From positions 9,846 through 73,845 of the forward strand of contig JBBIIT010000012.1 of the NCBI GenBank assembly GCA_037446355.1: 64,000 nt of DNA. The letters are read 5' to 3'. The notes beneath the pieces were generated by a model. That model did no database searches and was not told the origin of the DNA. It saw nothing but the letters and a program-made list of their open reading frames with translations. Positions 17,137 to 25,740 of the stretch are shown one piece after another; position 1 is the first letter of the stretch; every line of letters begins with the position of its first letter. This stretch comes from Roseiarcus sp037446355 (GTDB lineage: Bacteria > Pseudomonadota > Alphaproteobacteria > Rhizobiales > Beijerinckiaceae). Position numbers and translations under genes: made by a program.

Positions 17137-17979
17137 TCATCGGTCATTTCTTAGGCCAGTTCGCGTTCGAGGCAAGCCCGCCGCGATCCCTCGCATGAAT
17201 TCGCGAGCGCGCAGCGTATCATCGAACGGCGTCGGCGAGAGAATTTCAACGATTACCGTGGCCTGCGGCGCGTGACGCGCAGCGGCGTCGAGCGCGGCGG
17301 CGATGTCGATAGCGCCCGAGCCCAATGGCCCGTGTCGCCACTCGCCGCGCGGGCTGTCGGACACATGCGCGAGCGCGATCCGTTCGCCGAGTCGCGCGAA
17401 ACCCTCGGTCGGCGGCTCGCCGACTGCGGCGGCGTTGTCGACATCGTAGATGACGCGAACGTCGGAAAATTCAGGGTCCGCGAGAAACCGTGCAATCGAC
17501 GGCGCGTCGGCGAGAAGGCCCGTCGGTTGGTTCTCAATAAATACGCCGACGCCGGCGGAGCGGGCCGCGCGAACAATGCGCGCGAAGGCGTCGTGAAACG
17601 GACCGAGCAGGCGCCCATTCGCTTGCGGCAGCAGCCCATGCCGGCGGCCCGAGCCGACACAGACCGCGCGGGCGCCGATCTCCGCCGCCCGGGCGATCAG
17701 CGCGAGATAGGCGTCGACCGCGAATTGCGCGGCCCGCGGCGCGAGACTGGCGAGATTGACGTCGCTGCTGGCCAGATCCAGCGCGTGCAGGCGCGCGCCC
17801 GCGCCTTCCAAGAGGGCGCGCAGTCGCCGCTGAACCGCGGCCGGCGACGACCAGGGATCGAAATGCGGCGGCGTCGCCATCAATTCGAAGTCCAGAAACC
17901 CCGCCTCGATCAACCGCGCGAGCGTCGCCTGCGCGTCCGCCTCAAAGATGAAGCCGAACGTATGCGCGCCGACCTTCAC
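17137..17979 (-). CDS. Sugar phosphate isomerase/epimerase-like TIM-barrel enzyme 1
   Basis: AP-endonuclease-2-type TIM barrel (280 aa). The four metal ligands can be traced: Glu in FIENQPTG, Asp in VIYDVDN, His in LAHVSDSP and Glu in IVEILSP. The family includes xylose isomerase-like enzymes, epimerases and 3-dehydroshikimate dehydratases, so a dehydratase or isomerase role in this locus is plausible but not proven. The GTG start at 17979 overlaps the SDR stop (GTGA). Followed by aroQ after a 53-bp gap. Confidence 0.82.
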   Translation of the reverse strand: MKVGAHTFGFIFEADAQATLARLIEAGFLDFELMATPPHFDPWSSPAAVQRRLRALLEGAGARLHALDLASSDVNLASLAPRAAQFAVDAYLALIARAAEIGARAVCVGSGRRHGLLPQANGRLLGPFHDAFARIVRAARSAGVGVFIENQPTGLLADAPSIARFLADPEFSDVRVIYDVDNAAAVGEPPTEGFARLGERIALAHVSDSPRGEWRHGPLGSGAIDIAAALDAAARHAPQATVIVEILSPTPFDDTLRAREFMRGIAAGLPRTRTGLRNDR

Positions 17980-18881
17980 GAGTGCGCGCCCCGATAGAAG
18001 TCTATCGAGCGCGCGACGCCCTCTCTCAGCGACGTGCGGGGTATTCCCGGCAATTCGCGATCGAGGTCGCCTTCATCGATCTCCGCGGAAATGCCTATGT
18101 CCGGCCCCTCGACGCCGATCTCCGCACCAGGGACAATCTCATGGATCGCCGCGACGACGTCCTCATTGCTCGCGCGCTCGCCAACGAGGTTGAAAACGCG
18201 CGCGCCCTTCGGTTCGGCGAATAGCGCGGATTCGAACGCGGTGGCGACGTCCTCGACATAAACTAGGCCGGCGCGGCCGCCGTAGGGAATGACGTAACGC
18301 TCGCCGCGCGCAGCGGCGCGGCACGCTAGACTCGGCCCGGCCGTCAGACCGCTCTCGCGCCCCGGCCCATAGATGACGAACGGACGAAAGCCGACGCTCG
18401 ACAAACCGTGATCGACAAAGTAAGCGCGCGCGCTGCCCTCGCAAGCGAGCTTGAAGGCGCCGTAGTGGGTTTGCGGGCGCGGCTCGCGCGCATCGCCCGG
18501 ACCGAACACGCCCGCGCTGCTCGCATAAGCGATCCGGCCGATTCCGTGCCTGCGAGCCGCCTCGAACACGTTGAGCGTCCCGATCAGATTGACCTTGGCG
18601 CCGCGAACGGGATCGGCGCGGCAGGCGGGCGTCAAAAGTCCGGCGAGCGAAACGACGCCGCCGCAACCCTCGGCGGCGCGCAGAACCGCCTCGGCGTCGA
18701 CGACATCGCCGAAGCGCCAATCGACTTGCGAACTCAGATCTCCGGCAATCATCTCGAAGATCGGCGGTCGGGCCGCGAGATCGAAAATGCGCAAGCGGAC
18801 GCCACGCGCGTGAAGGCGGCGGGCGATCCAGGCGCCGAGAAACCCGCCGCCGCCGACAATCAGTATCGGCGCCGCGCTCAT
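17976..18881 (-). CDS. NAD-dependent epimerase/dehydratase (extended SDR)
   Basis: Extended short-chain dehydrogenase (301 aa). It has an N-terminal GGGGFLG nucleotide loop, a DVVD acidic segment, SSAGVFG strand end and the catalytic Tyr-x3-Lys in HYGAFKLA. The C-terminal substrate domain has a GRAGLVYVEDVA stretch typical of nucleoside-sugar or sterol-type SDRs. It would oxidise, reduce or epimerise a hydroxyl on the pathway substrate. Overlaps the iclR stop by ATGA and the following TIM-barrel gene by GTGA, so it is translationally coupled on both sides. Confidence 0.85.
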   Translation of the reverse strand: MSAAPILIVGGGGFLGAWIARRLHARGVRLRIFDLAARPPIFEMIAGDLSSQVDWRFGDVVDAEAVLRAAEGCGGVVSLAGLLTPACRADPVRGAKVNLIGTLNVFEAARRHGIGRIAYASSAGVFGPGDAREPRPQTHYGAFKLACEGSARAYFVDHGLSSVGFRPFVIYGPGRESGLTAGPSLACRAAARGERYVIPYGGRAGLVYVEDVATAFESALFAEPKGARVFNLVGERASNEDVVAAIHEIVPGAEIGVEGPDIGISAEIDEGDLDRELPGIPRTSLREGVARSIDFYRGAHS

Positions 18882-19747
18882 GGGCGCTCCAGGTACACGT
18901 CCGGGCTCGGTCCGCCACGCGCGCGAGCGAGCCCGGGCGAGGCGACAAGCGCGAGCGAGAGTTCGCGCGCGGCCTCGATCAACGACGGCGCCAGTTCACG
19001 CATTCGCAATTCGGTCAAGCGCATATGCGGGCCCGCGATGTTTACGGTGCCGGTGACTTCCTGAGTGGTGGGGTCGCGTACGGGCGCGGCGATCGTACTC
19101 ATCCAGTTCGAATAAGTCTGCGACACCATCGCGAAGCCGCGTTTGCGCGCGCTGCGCAAATATTTGAGGAAGGATTCCGCGGTCTGCGGCGCCTTGGGTC
19201 CATATTCGGCGCGCGACCCGAAACCTTGCTTGAGCACCAGCGCCAGCGCCTCGGTTTCGGGCAGGCAAGATAGCCAGGCGATGCCGGAGGCGGAACAGGA
19301 GAGCCGCGCCTCCTGGCCCATCTCGGGGTCATAACGCAGGCCGAACTGGGCACCCTGCGACTTAGCCACCCAGATCAGCTTCTGTCCGTCAACCATCGCC
19401 ATTCGCACCAATTCGCCGGTCTCGCGCGCGAGGCGATCGAGGATCGGCTGCGCGAGATCGGTGACGCCAACGCCGGCAAGAAAGGTGAAAGCGAGCGAGG
19501 CGATCTTGGCGGTGAGCTGGTAGGCGCCAAGATGGCGTTCCTGGCGGACGTAGCCGCGTTCGATAAGGCTGGAGAGGACGCGATGCGTCGCGCTGCGCGG
19601 AATGGTCAACCGCTCGGCGATTTCCGAAAGCTGCAACCCGCGTGCGTTCACAGACAGCAGTTCGATCACCGCGAGCGTGCGCTCAAGCAGGCCGTGCGGA
19701 CCGCCTTCACGCTCCTCTTCGCCCTCATGGACGCGCACGTCCGGCAT
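18878..19747 (-). CDS. IclR-family transcriptional regulator
   Basis: Regulator (289 aa) with an N-terminal winged helix-turn-helix (LQLSEIAERLTIPRSATHRVL) and a C-terminal GAF-like effector domain (LIWVAKSQG, CSASGIAWL, SAPVRD-like APVRDP). IclR members commonly control aromatic or organic-acid catabolism by sensing the pathway metabolite. GAGGGTAAG precedes ATG 19747. It sits second in the minus-strand operon, 12 bp after the Gfo/Idh gene. Paired IclR-type palindromes in the adjacent divergent promoter region (20865-20908) are the likely binding sites. Confidence 0.92.
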   Translation of the reverse strand: MPDVRVHEGEEEREGGPHGLLERTLAVIELLSVNARGLQLSEIAERLTIPRSATHRVLSSLIERGYVRQERHLGAYQLTAKIASLAFTFLAGVGVTDLAQPILDRLARETGELVRMAMVDGQKLIWVAKSQGAQFGLRYDPEMGQEARLSCSASGIAWLSCLPETEALALVLKQGFGSRAEYGPKAPQTAESFLKYLRSARKRGFAMVSQTYSNWMSTIAAPVRDPTTQEVTGTVNIAGPHMRLTELRMRELAPSLIEAARELSLALVASPGLARARGGPSPDVYLERP

Positions 19748-19759
19748 GATCTTACCCTC

Positions 19760-20803
19760 TTAAGCGAGCGCGACGACGGCGCCGCGCTTGGCCGCTTCGT
19801 GGATCGCCAGCGTCGCGCGCAACGTGCGGGCGCCGTCGGCCGCATCAATCAGGGGCGTAGCGCGGCCGCGCGCGACTTGGCAGAAGTGATCGAGTTGCGC
19901 GCCATAAGGCTCGCCCGGATCGCGCGCGGCGGTCTCGACGACAAGCGGCTGAAACCAGCCGGCCTCGCCGCGATAGCGCCACGCGTCGAGTCCAGGCAGC
20001 GTCAGCGCGCCTTCGGTCCCACAGATGTAATGCGAATTCTCGCGTCGCGGCTGTGCAGGATAGTTGGCGCCCTCACGGGCGATCAAATCCCAACTCCAAG
20101 GCGCGGCCGTCGCGTCGGACAGGGCGATCGTGACCAGCGCGCCATTGACCAGCGTCAGCAGCGCGGCGGCCGTGTCCTCCACCTCGAACCCGCGCACATT
20201 ATTGGAAGTCGCGGCTTGCGCCGACGCGATCTCGCCGCACAGATGGCGCACGAGGTCGATCTCGTGAATGAGATTGATGAGCACGGGACCGCCGCCCGGC
20301 TCGCGACGCCACCGAAGATCGAAATAATTTGGCGGCTTGAGGAAATACGCGAGCACGCTGGCGCTGACGAGCCGGCCGAGCCGACCCTCGTCGATCAGCC
20401 GTTTGGCCGCGCGGACGATCGGGTTGTGGCGACGGTGATGGCCCACGAGAACCGGAACGCCCGAACGCGCCGACGCGGCGACCAAGGCTTCCGCGTCCTC
20501 GATCGTGGCGGCGATCGGCTTCTCCACGAGCACCGGGATCGAGTGAGCTAGAAATTGCAACGAAATCGGCAGATGCGCCGCATTGGGCGTCGCGACGACG
20601 ACGGCGTCGGGCGCGCGGGAGCGCAACAGAGCCGCGCTGTCGGAGAACCAACGCGCGCCGAGCCGCGAGGCCAGCTCGCGCGCCTCCGACGCGGGATCGA
20701 CGATCGCCGCCAAAGCGCAATTCTCGCCGCCGCGCGCGATCAGTTCGGCGTGCGCGCGACCGATCGCGCCGGCGCCCACGACCGCGATTTCCAACCGTTG
20801 CAT
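19760..20803 (-). CDS. Gfo/Idh/MocA-family oxidoreductase 1
   Basis: NAD(P)-dependent oxidoreductase (347 aa). N-terminal Rossmann fold with GAGAIGRAHAE, then VATPNAAH and the family hallmark EKP (VEKPIAAT). The C-terminal alpha/beta substrate domain includes GGGPVLINLIHEID, where the GG-x-x-x-D-x-G-x-H-like metal- or substrate-side His is expected. The family acts on sugars, inositols and cyclic polyols, oxidising one hydroxyl. A very strong AAGGAGGAGG precedes the start. It is the promoter-proximal gene of the minus-strand catabolic operon. Confidence 0.88.
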   Translation of the reverse strand: MQRLEIAVVGAGAIGRAHAELIARGGENCALAAIVDPASEARELASRLGARWFSDSAALLRSRAPDAVVVATPNAAHLPISLQFLAHSIPVLVEKPIAATIEDAEALVAASARSGVPVLVGHHRRHNPIVRAAKRLIDEGRLGRLVSASVLAYFLKPPNYFDLRWRREPGGGPVLINLIHEIDLVRHLCGEIASAQAATSNNVRGFEVEDTAAALLTLVNGALVTIALSDATAAPWSWDLIAREGANYPAQPRRENSHYICGTEGALTLPGLDAWRYRGEAGWFQPLVVETAARDPGEPYGAQLDHFCQVARGRATPLIDAADGARTLRATLAIHEAAKRGAVVALA

Positions 20804-20864
20804 GGCGGCTTCCTCCTCCTTGCGGACAGGATGGGCCGCCGTGGCGAAACGGTCAAGCAGATTT

Positions 20865-20879
20865 TAGAATTGAATTCCA
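20865..20879. promoter_or_regulatory. Candidate IclR operator, site 1
   Basis: TAGAATTGAATTCCA, a near-perfect 15-bp palindrome fitting TRGAAYTNARTTCCA and resembling the remembered IclR consensus TGGAAAT-N-ATTTCCA. It lies between the divergent Gfo/Idh and binding-protein genes. Its centre is 29 bp from site 2. Confidence 0.55.
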
Positions 20880-20893
20880 TTTTTTGCTTCCAT

Positions 20894-20908
20894 TGGAACT
20901 CAGTTCCA
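20894..20908. promoter_or_regulatory. Candidate IclR operator, site 2
   Basis: TGGAACTCAGTTCCA, a perfect palindrome with 6-bp arms and a 3-bp centre, sharing 11 of 15 positions with site 1. It is placed in the shared promoter region about 90 bp before the binding-protein start. Two tandem copies about three helical turns apart suit a dimer-of-dimers regulator such as IclR. Confidence 0.6.
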
Positions 20909-20997
20909 GTTATGCAAGGCCCCAACGCGACGGGCGCGGCCCGGCGCGCGACCAAGAGGCCGGCGACGCCAACGCCGGGCCCGATTCGGAGGAAAGC

Positions 20998-22257
20998 ATG
21001 AACGATTTTCTCACGACCCGCCCTCGCCTCGGCCCGATCGGCCGGCGCCGTTTCCTCGCCGGCGGCGCCAGCATCGCCGCCTCGGGCCTCGCCATGCCCT
21101 ATATCGGCCGCGCCGCCGCGGCCGAGCCGATCAAGATCGGCATGATCTGGGCCAAAACCGGACAGATCGTTCAGCAGGCCGAATATCTGGCTCAGGGCAC
21201 GATGCTCGCACTCGAGCAGCGCGGCAACATGCTGCTCGGCCGTCCGGCCGAAATCGTCTGGCTGGATGAACCCAACCCGCAAGGCGCCCAGCAGAGCGCC
21301 GAGCGGCTGGTTCAAGAACATAAGGTCGTCGGGCTCGTCGGAGGCGCCCTGTCGTCCTTCGCGCTTGCGATCTCCTCGGTCGCGAAGAAATCCAAAATTC
21401 CCTACGTCGCCGCGAACGCGGCGGCGGGCGCGATCACCGGCGCCTCGTGCAATAAGTATACGTTCCGCCTGCAGCCGCCGGTTGACGTACATACGCGCGT
21501 GCTCGCCCCCTATTGCAAGACGATCGGCAAGAAGTGGTATTTGCTGACCGCCTCCTACGCCTTCGGTCAGGATATCAAGAAAGCTTTCACCGACTACATT
21601 ACCGCCAACGGCGGCGAAGTGGTTGGCGCCGACGAAGCGCCGGTCAACACCGCCGACTATTCTTCCTACATCCTGAAGATTCGCGCCGCGAAACCGGACG
21701 TCGTCATCGGCGGCATTTCCGCGAATGACCTGACGACTTTCCTCAAACAGTGGAATGAACTGGGAATGCGCGGCAAGATTCCGTTCGCGGAAATCGCGGT
21801 CGGCAACACCGATCTGTGGGGCGTCGGCCCCGAGGCGGCGGACGGCCTCTACACCATCACCTGGTACTACAAGAATCCCAACAATCCGCCGGAAGAGCAG
21901 GCGATGGCGGCCGAATACCTCAAGAAGTACAACCGCCCGGCGGCCGACAAAGCCTGGATGGGCTGGATGTCGATGAAAGCCCTGCTCGATTCCATCGAGG
22001 CGGCGAAATCGACCGACGCCGGCGCCATTGTCGAGGCGCTCGAACACTGGTCCGTCAAACGCGGCGACATCGACGCCGGCTATCGCCCGTTCGATCACCA
22101 GATGACCAATCGCCTGCTGGTCGCCTCGATCAAGCCCAATATCACCGACAAATGGGATTATTTCGACGTCAAGGCCGAACTTCCCGCAAGCCAGGCGGAC
22201 ATCGACGCCGCGTTCGGAACCCAAGCGCAGTCGGCGTGCAAGATGGATGCGCTCTGA
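20998..22257 (+). CDS. Liv-type ABC transporter substrate-binding protein, Tat-exported
   Basis: Periplasmic type I binding protein (419 aa) of the branched-chain amino acid/aromatic acid family. The N-terminus has a twin-arginine signal (GRRRFLAGG followed by a hydrophobic Ala/Gly stretch ending near AAA), indicating export in folded form. The mature part starts PIKIGMIWAKTG and contains VVGLVGGALSS, ASYAFGQDI and the family's C-terminal region. GGAGGAAA precedes ATG 20998. First gene of the plus-strand operon; it feeds the LivH and LivM-LivG-LivF proteins immediately downstream. In Rhizobiales such proteins often bind aromatic or hydroaromatic acids. Confidence 0.92.
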   Translation: MNDFLTTRPRLGPIGRRRFLAGGASIAASGLAMPYIGRAAAAEPIKIGMIWAKTGQIVQQAEYLAQGTMLALEQRGNMLLGRPAEIVWLDEPNPQGAQQSAERLVQEHKVVGLVGGALSSFALAISSVAKKSKIPYVAANAAAGAITGASCNKYTFRLQPPVDVHTRVLAPYCKTIGKKWYLLTASYAFGQDIKKAFTDYITANGGEVVGADEAPVNTADYSSYILKIRAAKPDVVIGGISANDLTTFLKQWNELGMRGKIPFAEIAVGNTDLWGVGPEAADGLYTITWYYKNPNNPPEEQAMAAEYLKKYNRPAADKAWMGWMSMKALLDSIEAAKSTDAGAIVEALEHWSVKRGDIDAGYRPFDHQMTNRLLVASIKPNITDKWDYFDVKAELPASQADIDAAFGTQAQSACKMDAL

Positions 22258-22332
22258 ACATCCTTGCTTAGCTCGGGAGCGGCGCGCCAGCCGCACCCGG
22301 GCGTTGCGCCCGCGCCCGCCGGAGGTCGACCG

Positions 22333-23202
22333 ATGCTGGACATGTTGATTTCGCAAGTCGTCAACGGGCTTGTGCTCGGCTTTCTCTATGTCCTCATCGC
22401 GACTGGCCTCTCGATCATTTTCGGCCTGCTTGGCATCGTCAATTTCGCTCATGGCGCGTTCTTCGCCATCGGCGCCTATCTCGCGCTGACCCTTAGTCTT
22501 CAATTCGGCTGGCCCGCCGCGCTGCTAGCGCCGATCCTCACTGGCCTAATCGGCGTCGTCGTCGAAATCGTGCTGGTGCGCAGGCTCTATGGCAAGGAGC
22601 CGCTACTCGGCCTGATCCTCACTTTCGCGCTGGCGCTGTTCGCCGAGGCGATGCTGCGACTCATTTTCGGCGGCGCGGCGCTGCCCTTCACCGCGCCCAA
22701 AGCGTTCAGCGGCTTCTTCGAATACGGTCCGATTCTCATCACCAAATATCGCATTGTCGTGTTGATCGTGACCGCCGCATCGCTGATCGCGTTCTGGGCC
22801 TTCATCGAATATACGCCATTCGGACGCATCATCCGCGCGGGCTCGCGCGATCCGGAAATGGTGGGTCTGCTCGGCATCAATCTGCCGGTCGTGCTGAGCG
22901 GCGTCTTTGGCATCGGCTGTCTGCTCGCGGGCCTCGCGGGGATGCTCGCGGGACCGCTGTGGACCGTGCAACCGTCGATGTCTGCGGGCGCGATCATGCC
23001 GGCATTCGTCATCGTGACCATCGGCGGCCTCGGTTCGTTCGCCGGGGCGGTGGTCGCAGGTTTGATGGTCGGCGTCACCACCGCCATAGCCATCCAATTC
23101 TATCCGGATTGGTCGAACGCCTCGATGTATATCCTGATGGCGGTGGTATTGCTGTTACGACCGCGCGGCTTGTTCGGCGAGCGTTGGGAGCGCTTCGAAT
23201 GA
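22333..23202 (+). CDS. Liv-type ABC transporter permease (LivH-like)
   Basis: Inner-membrane permease (289 aa) with about eight hydrophobic helices. LivH hallmarks are visible: GLVLGFLYVLIATGLSIIFG, IVNFAHGAFFAIGAY, and a GIGCLLAGLAGMLAGPL segment before the EAA-like loop. GGAGGT precedes ATG 22333, which removes the non-conserved upstream extension to 22264. The stop codon overlaps the ATG of the following fusion gene, coupling their translation. It pairs with the LivM domain of that fusion to form the membrane channel. Confidence 0.93.
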   Translation: MLDMLISQVVNGLVLGFLYVLIATGLSIIFGLLGIVNFAHGAFFAIGAYLALTLSLQFGWPAALLAPILTGLIGVVVEIVLVRRLYGKEPLLGLILTFALALFAEAMLRLIFGGAALPFTAPKAFSGFFEYGPILITKYRIVVLIVTAASLIAFWAFIEYTPFGRIIRAGSRDPEMVGLLGINLPVVLSGVFGIGCLLAGLAGMLAGPLWTVQPSMSAGAIMPAFVIVTIGGLGSFAGAVVAGLMVGVTTAIAIQFYPDWSNASMYILMAVVLLLRPRGLFGERWERFE

Positions 23203-25727
23203 TGATGCGCCGTCTCGCCGACGCCCCCTTCCTCACGCTCGGGGCGGTTCTCGTCGCCCTCAGCGCGATCTGGATCGCTGAGGGGGCGCCGATCTCGCTG
23301 ATTACTCAGATCGCGATCTACGCGCTTTACGGCGCAGGCGTGAATCTGCTCGTCGGATACACCGGCCTGGTCCCGTTCGGCGCTTCCGTGTTCTACGGCT
23401 GCGCGAGCTACGTCGCAGCCTTTGTCGTGCTCGGGCGCTATGGAAATGATCTTGTCGGCATTCTGGCCGCAGTTGTCTTCTCCGCCGCGATGGGTCTTGT
23501 TATCGGCGCACTCATACTGCGACGGCGTGGACTCTATTTCTCGCTGCTGACGCTCGCCTTCTCGCAAATTGCATTCGAGATCGCTTTCAAGTGGACGGCG
23601 GTGACGGGCGGCGAGAACGGACTGCAAAACGTCAATCGCACGACGCTCGTCTCCGACGGCGCCTATCACGCCTTCGTGGTCGTCGTCGTTGTCGCGGCAT
23701 TCTGGCTGCTTTGGCGCCTCGCGCATTCGCCATTCGGGCGCGTGTTGCAAGCGGTGCGCGACAACGAGCAGCGCGCGAGCAGCCTCGGCTATAACGTCTA
23801 TCGGATCCGCCTGCTCGCGCTCACCCTGACCGCCGCGGTCGTCGGCCTGGCCGGCGCGTTGCTCACCGACATGCTGCAAGGCGTGTACGCCGACAACCTG
23901 AGCTGGCAACACGCCGGCGACAGCCTGCTGATGACGGTGCTCGGCGGCGTGCACCACTTCCTTGGCCCGCTCTGGGGCGCCATCGCCTTCATCGTGCTCG
24001 AAAACCGACTTTCCGCAATCACCGAGAACTGGTGGCTGATCTTCGCTCCGGTCCTGATGGTGTTCGCGCTGTTCTCGCCCGAAGGGATACAGGGCCTCGC
24101 GCAACGGCTGCTGAAGCGCGAACGCTGGACAATGACGCGAAACACGATCCCTGATCGTCCGGCGGTCATCGCGCGCTATGCGAGCGCGGGCGCGAAGATG
24201 GACCCGAACGCGCCGATCTTGGAGACGCGAAAATTGTCGAAGAGCTTCGGCAGCCTCATCACGGCCCGAGAGATCGACCTGCAAGTGCGCCCGTTCGTGC
24301 TGCATTCGATCATCGGTCCGAACGGCGCCGGCAAGACGACGTTTTTCAATATGCTGTCGGGCGCATTGGCGCCGACCGGCGGTCAGGTGTTCTTCGCGGG
24401 GGCGGATATTTCGCGATTGCCGATGCACGCGCGCGCACGACTGGGCGTCAGCCGTTCATTTCAGATTCTTTCCGTATTCCCCAACCTGACCGTATTCGAG
24501 AACGTTCGCGTCGCGGTTCAGGCCGAACGCATCGGAGCCCGGGGCTTCTTCGCCGACGCGCACACGTTCGGCGAAATCAACGAAAGGGCCTGGTCGATAC
24601 TCGACGCGGTCGGCCTCGCCGATCAAGCGGCCGAACTGGCGATAAACCTGCCGCACGGCGCCAAGCGCCTGCTCGAGATCGCTGTGACGCTCTCGACCGA
24701 GGCCAAGTTGCTGCTGCTCGACGAACCCCTGGCCGGCCTCGCCGAAGCCGATCGCATCGTCGTCACCGCGCTGATCCGAAAGCTCGCGAAGACCCATGCC
24801 GTGCTGCTGATCGAGCACGACATCGACCGTGTGCTGGCGATCTCCGACCGCATCTCCGTTCTGCATCAAGGACGCATGATCGCGGACGGCAAGCCGGCCG
24901 ACGTCGCCGCCAATCCCGCCGTCATATCGGCCTATCTCGGCGCCGCCGAGGGCGGCGAGCGCGCCGCCCCGCTCGCGCTGGAGCGCGAAGCCCACGCCCG
25001 AGCGAAGCCCCTGCTCGAGGTCAAGTCGCTCGCCGCCGGCTATGCCGGTAGTTCCGTGTTGCACGGCGTCGATTTCCGGGTGCATGAGGGCGAGGCGGTC
25101 GCCCTGCTCGGCCGCAACGGCGTCGGCAAGACGACGCTGCTGCGCGCCATCGTCGGCAGCCTGAAACTCGACGCCGGCTCGGTGGTCTTTTGTGGCGCCG
25201 CGATCTCGAATCTAAAGCCCTATCTCATCAATCGTCTCGGCGTCTCGTTGGTCCCGGAAGGCAGACGTCTGTTTCCCAACCTCACCGTTCTCGACAATCT
25301 TAAACTCGCGACGCGCCCCGGCGGCGCTTCGATCGACGAGGTGTTCGCTCTTTTTCCGCGCCTCGCCGCGCGCCAGAAAGCCAAGGCGGAAAACCTTTCG
25401 GGCGGCGAGCGGCAGATGGTGGCGATCGCGCGCGCGATGGTCGCGCCGAGCAAACTGATCCTGCTCGACGAGCCGTTCGAAGGATTGGCGCCGGCCGTCA
25501 TCAACGAAGTGATGGAAGCGCTGATGAAGCTGCGCGGCAAGGTGGCGATGGTGATCGTCGAGCACCACGCCGAAGCCGTGTTGCCGATCGTCGATCGCGC
25601 CTACGTGCTCGTCAACGGCCAAGTCGCTTACGAAGGCGAAGCGGTCGACCTGGAGAGCGACGTCGCGTTGCAATCGCGCCTGCTCGGCGTGGCGTCGACC
25701 AGCGAGACCGCGCCTGCGGCGCACTAA
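23199..25727 (+). CDS. LivM-LivG-LivF fusion: ABC permease with two ATP-binding domains in one chain
   Basis: Single open frame of 842 aa. Residues 1 to ~310 are a LivM permease (multiple helices, TGLVPFGASVFYG, LFSPEGIQGL end). Residues ~335-570 are a LivG ATPase with Walker A GPNGAGKTT (~373-381) and Walker B LLLLDEPLAGL. Its signature motif is degenerate (LPHGAKR). Residues ~585-842 are a LivF ATPase with Walker A GRNGVGKTT (~637-645), a canonical LSGGERQ and Walker B LILLDEPFEGL. A run of three ATG codons starts at 23199. I saw no stop or frameshift between domains, so the fusion appears real. It completes the importer begun by the binding protein and LivH. Confidence 0.93.
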   Translation: MMMRRLADAPFLTLGAVLVALSAIWIAEGAPISLITQIAIYALYGAGVNLLVGYTGLVPFGASVFYGCASYVAAFVVLGRYGNDLVGILAAVVFSAAMGLVIGALILRRRGLYFSLLTLAFSQIAFEIAFKWTAVTGGENGLQNVNRTTLVSDGAYHAFVVVVVVAAFWLLWRLAHSPFGRVLQAVRDNEQRASSLGYNVYRIRLLALTLTAAVVGLAGALLTDMLQGVYADNLSWQHAGDSLLMTVLGGVHHFLGPLWGAIAFIVLENRLSAITENWWLIFAPVLMVFALFSPEGIQGLAQRLLKRERWTMTRNTIPDRPAVIARYASAGAKMDPNAPILETRKLSKSFGSLITAREIDLQVRPFVLHSIIGPNGAGKTTFFNMLSGALAPTGGQVFFAGADISRLPMHARARLGVSRSFQILSVFPNLTVFENVRVAVQAERIGARGFFADAHTFGEINERAWSILDAVGLADQAAELAINLPHGAKRLLEIAVTLSTEAKLLLLDEPLAGLAEADRIVVTALIRKLAKTHAVLLIEHDIDRVLAISDRISVLHQGRMIADGKPADVAANPAVISAYLGAAEGGERAAPLALEREAHARAKPLLEVKSLAAGYAGSSVLHGVDFRVHEGEAVALLGRNGVGKTTLLRAIVGSLKLDAGSVVFCGAAISNLKPYLINRLGVSLVPEGRRLFPNLTVLDNLKLATRPGGASIDEVFALFPRLAARQKAKAENLSGGERQMVAIARAMVAPSKLILLDEPFEGLAPAVINEVMEALMKLRGKVAMVIVEHHAEAVLPIVDRAYVLVNGQVAYEGEAVDLESDVALQSRLLGVASTSETAPAAH

Positions 25728-25740
25728 AAACGAGAGACAG

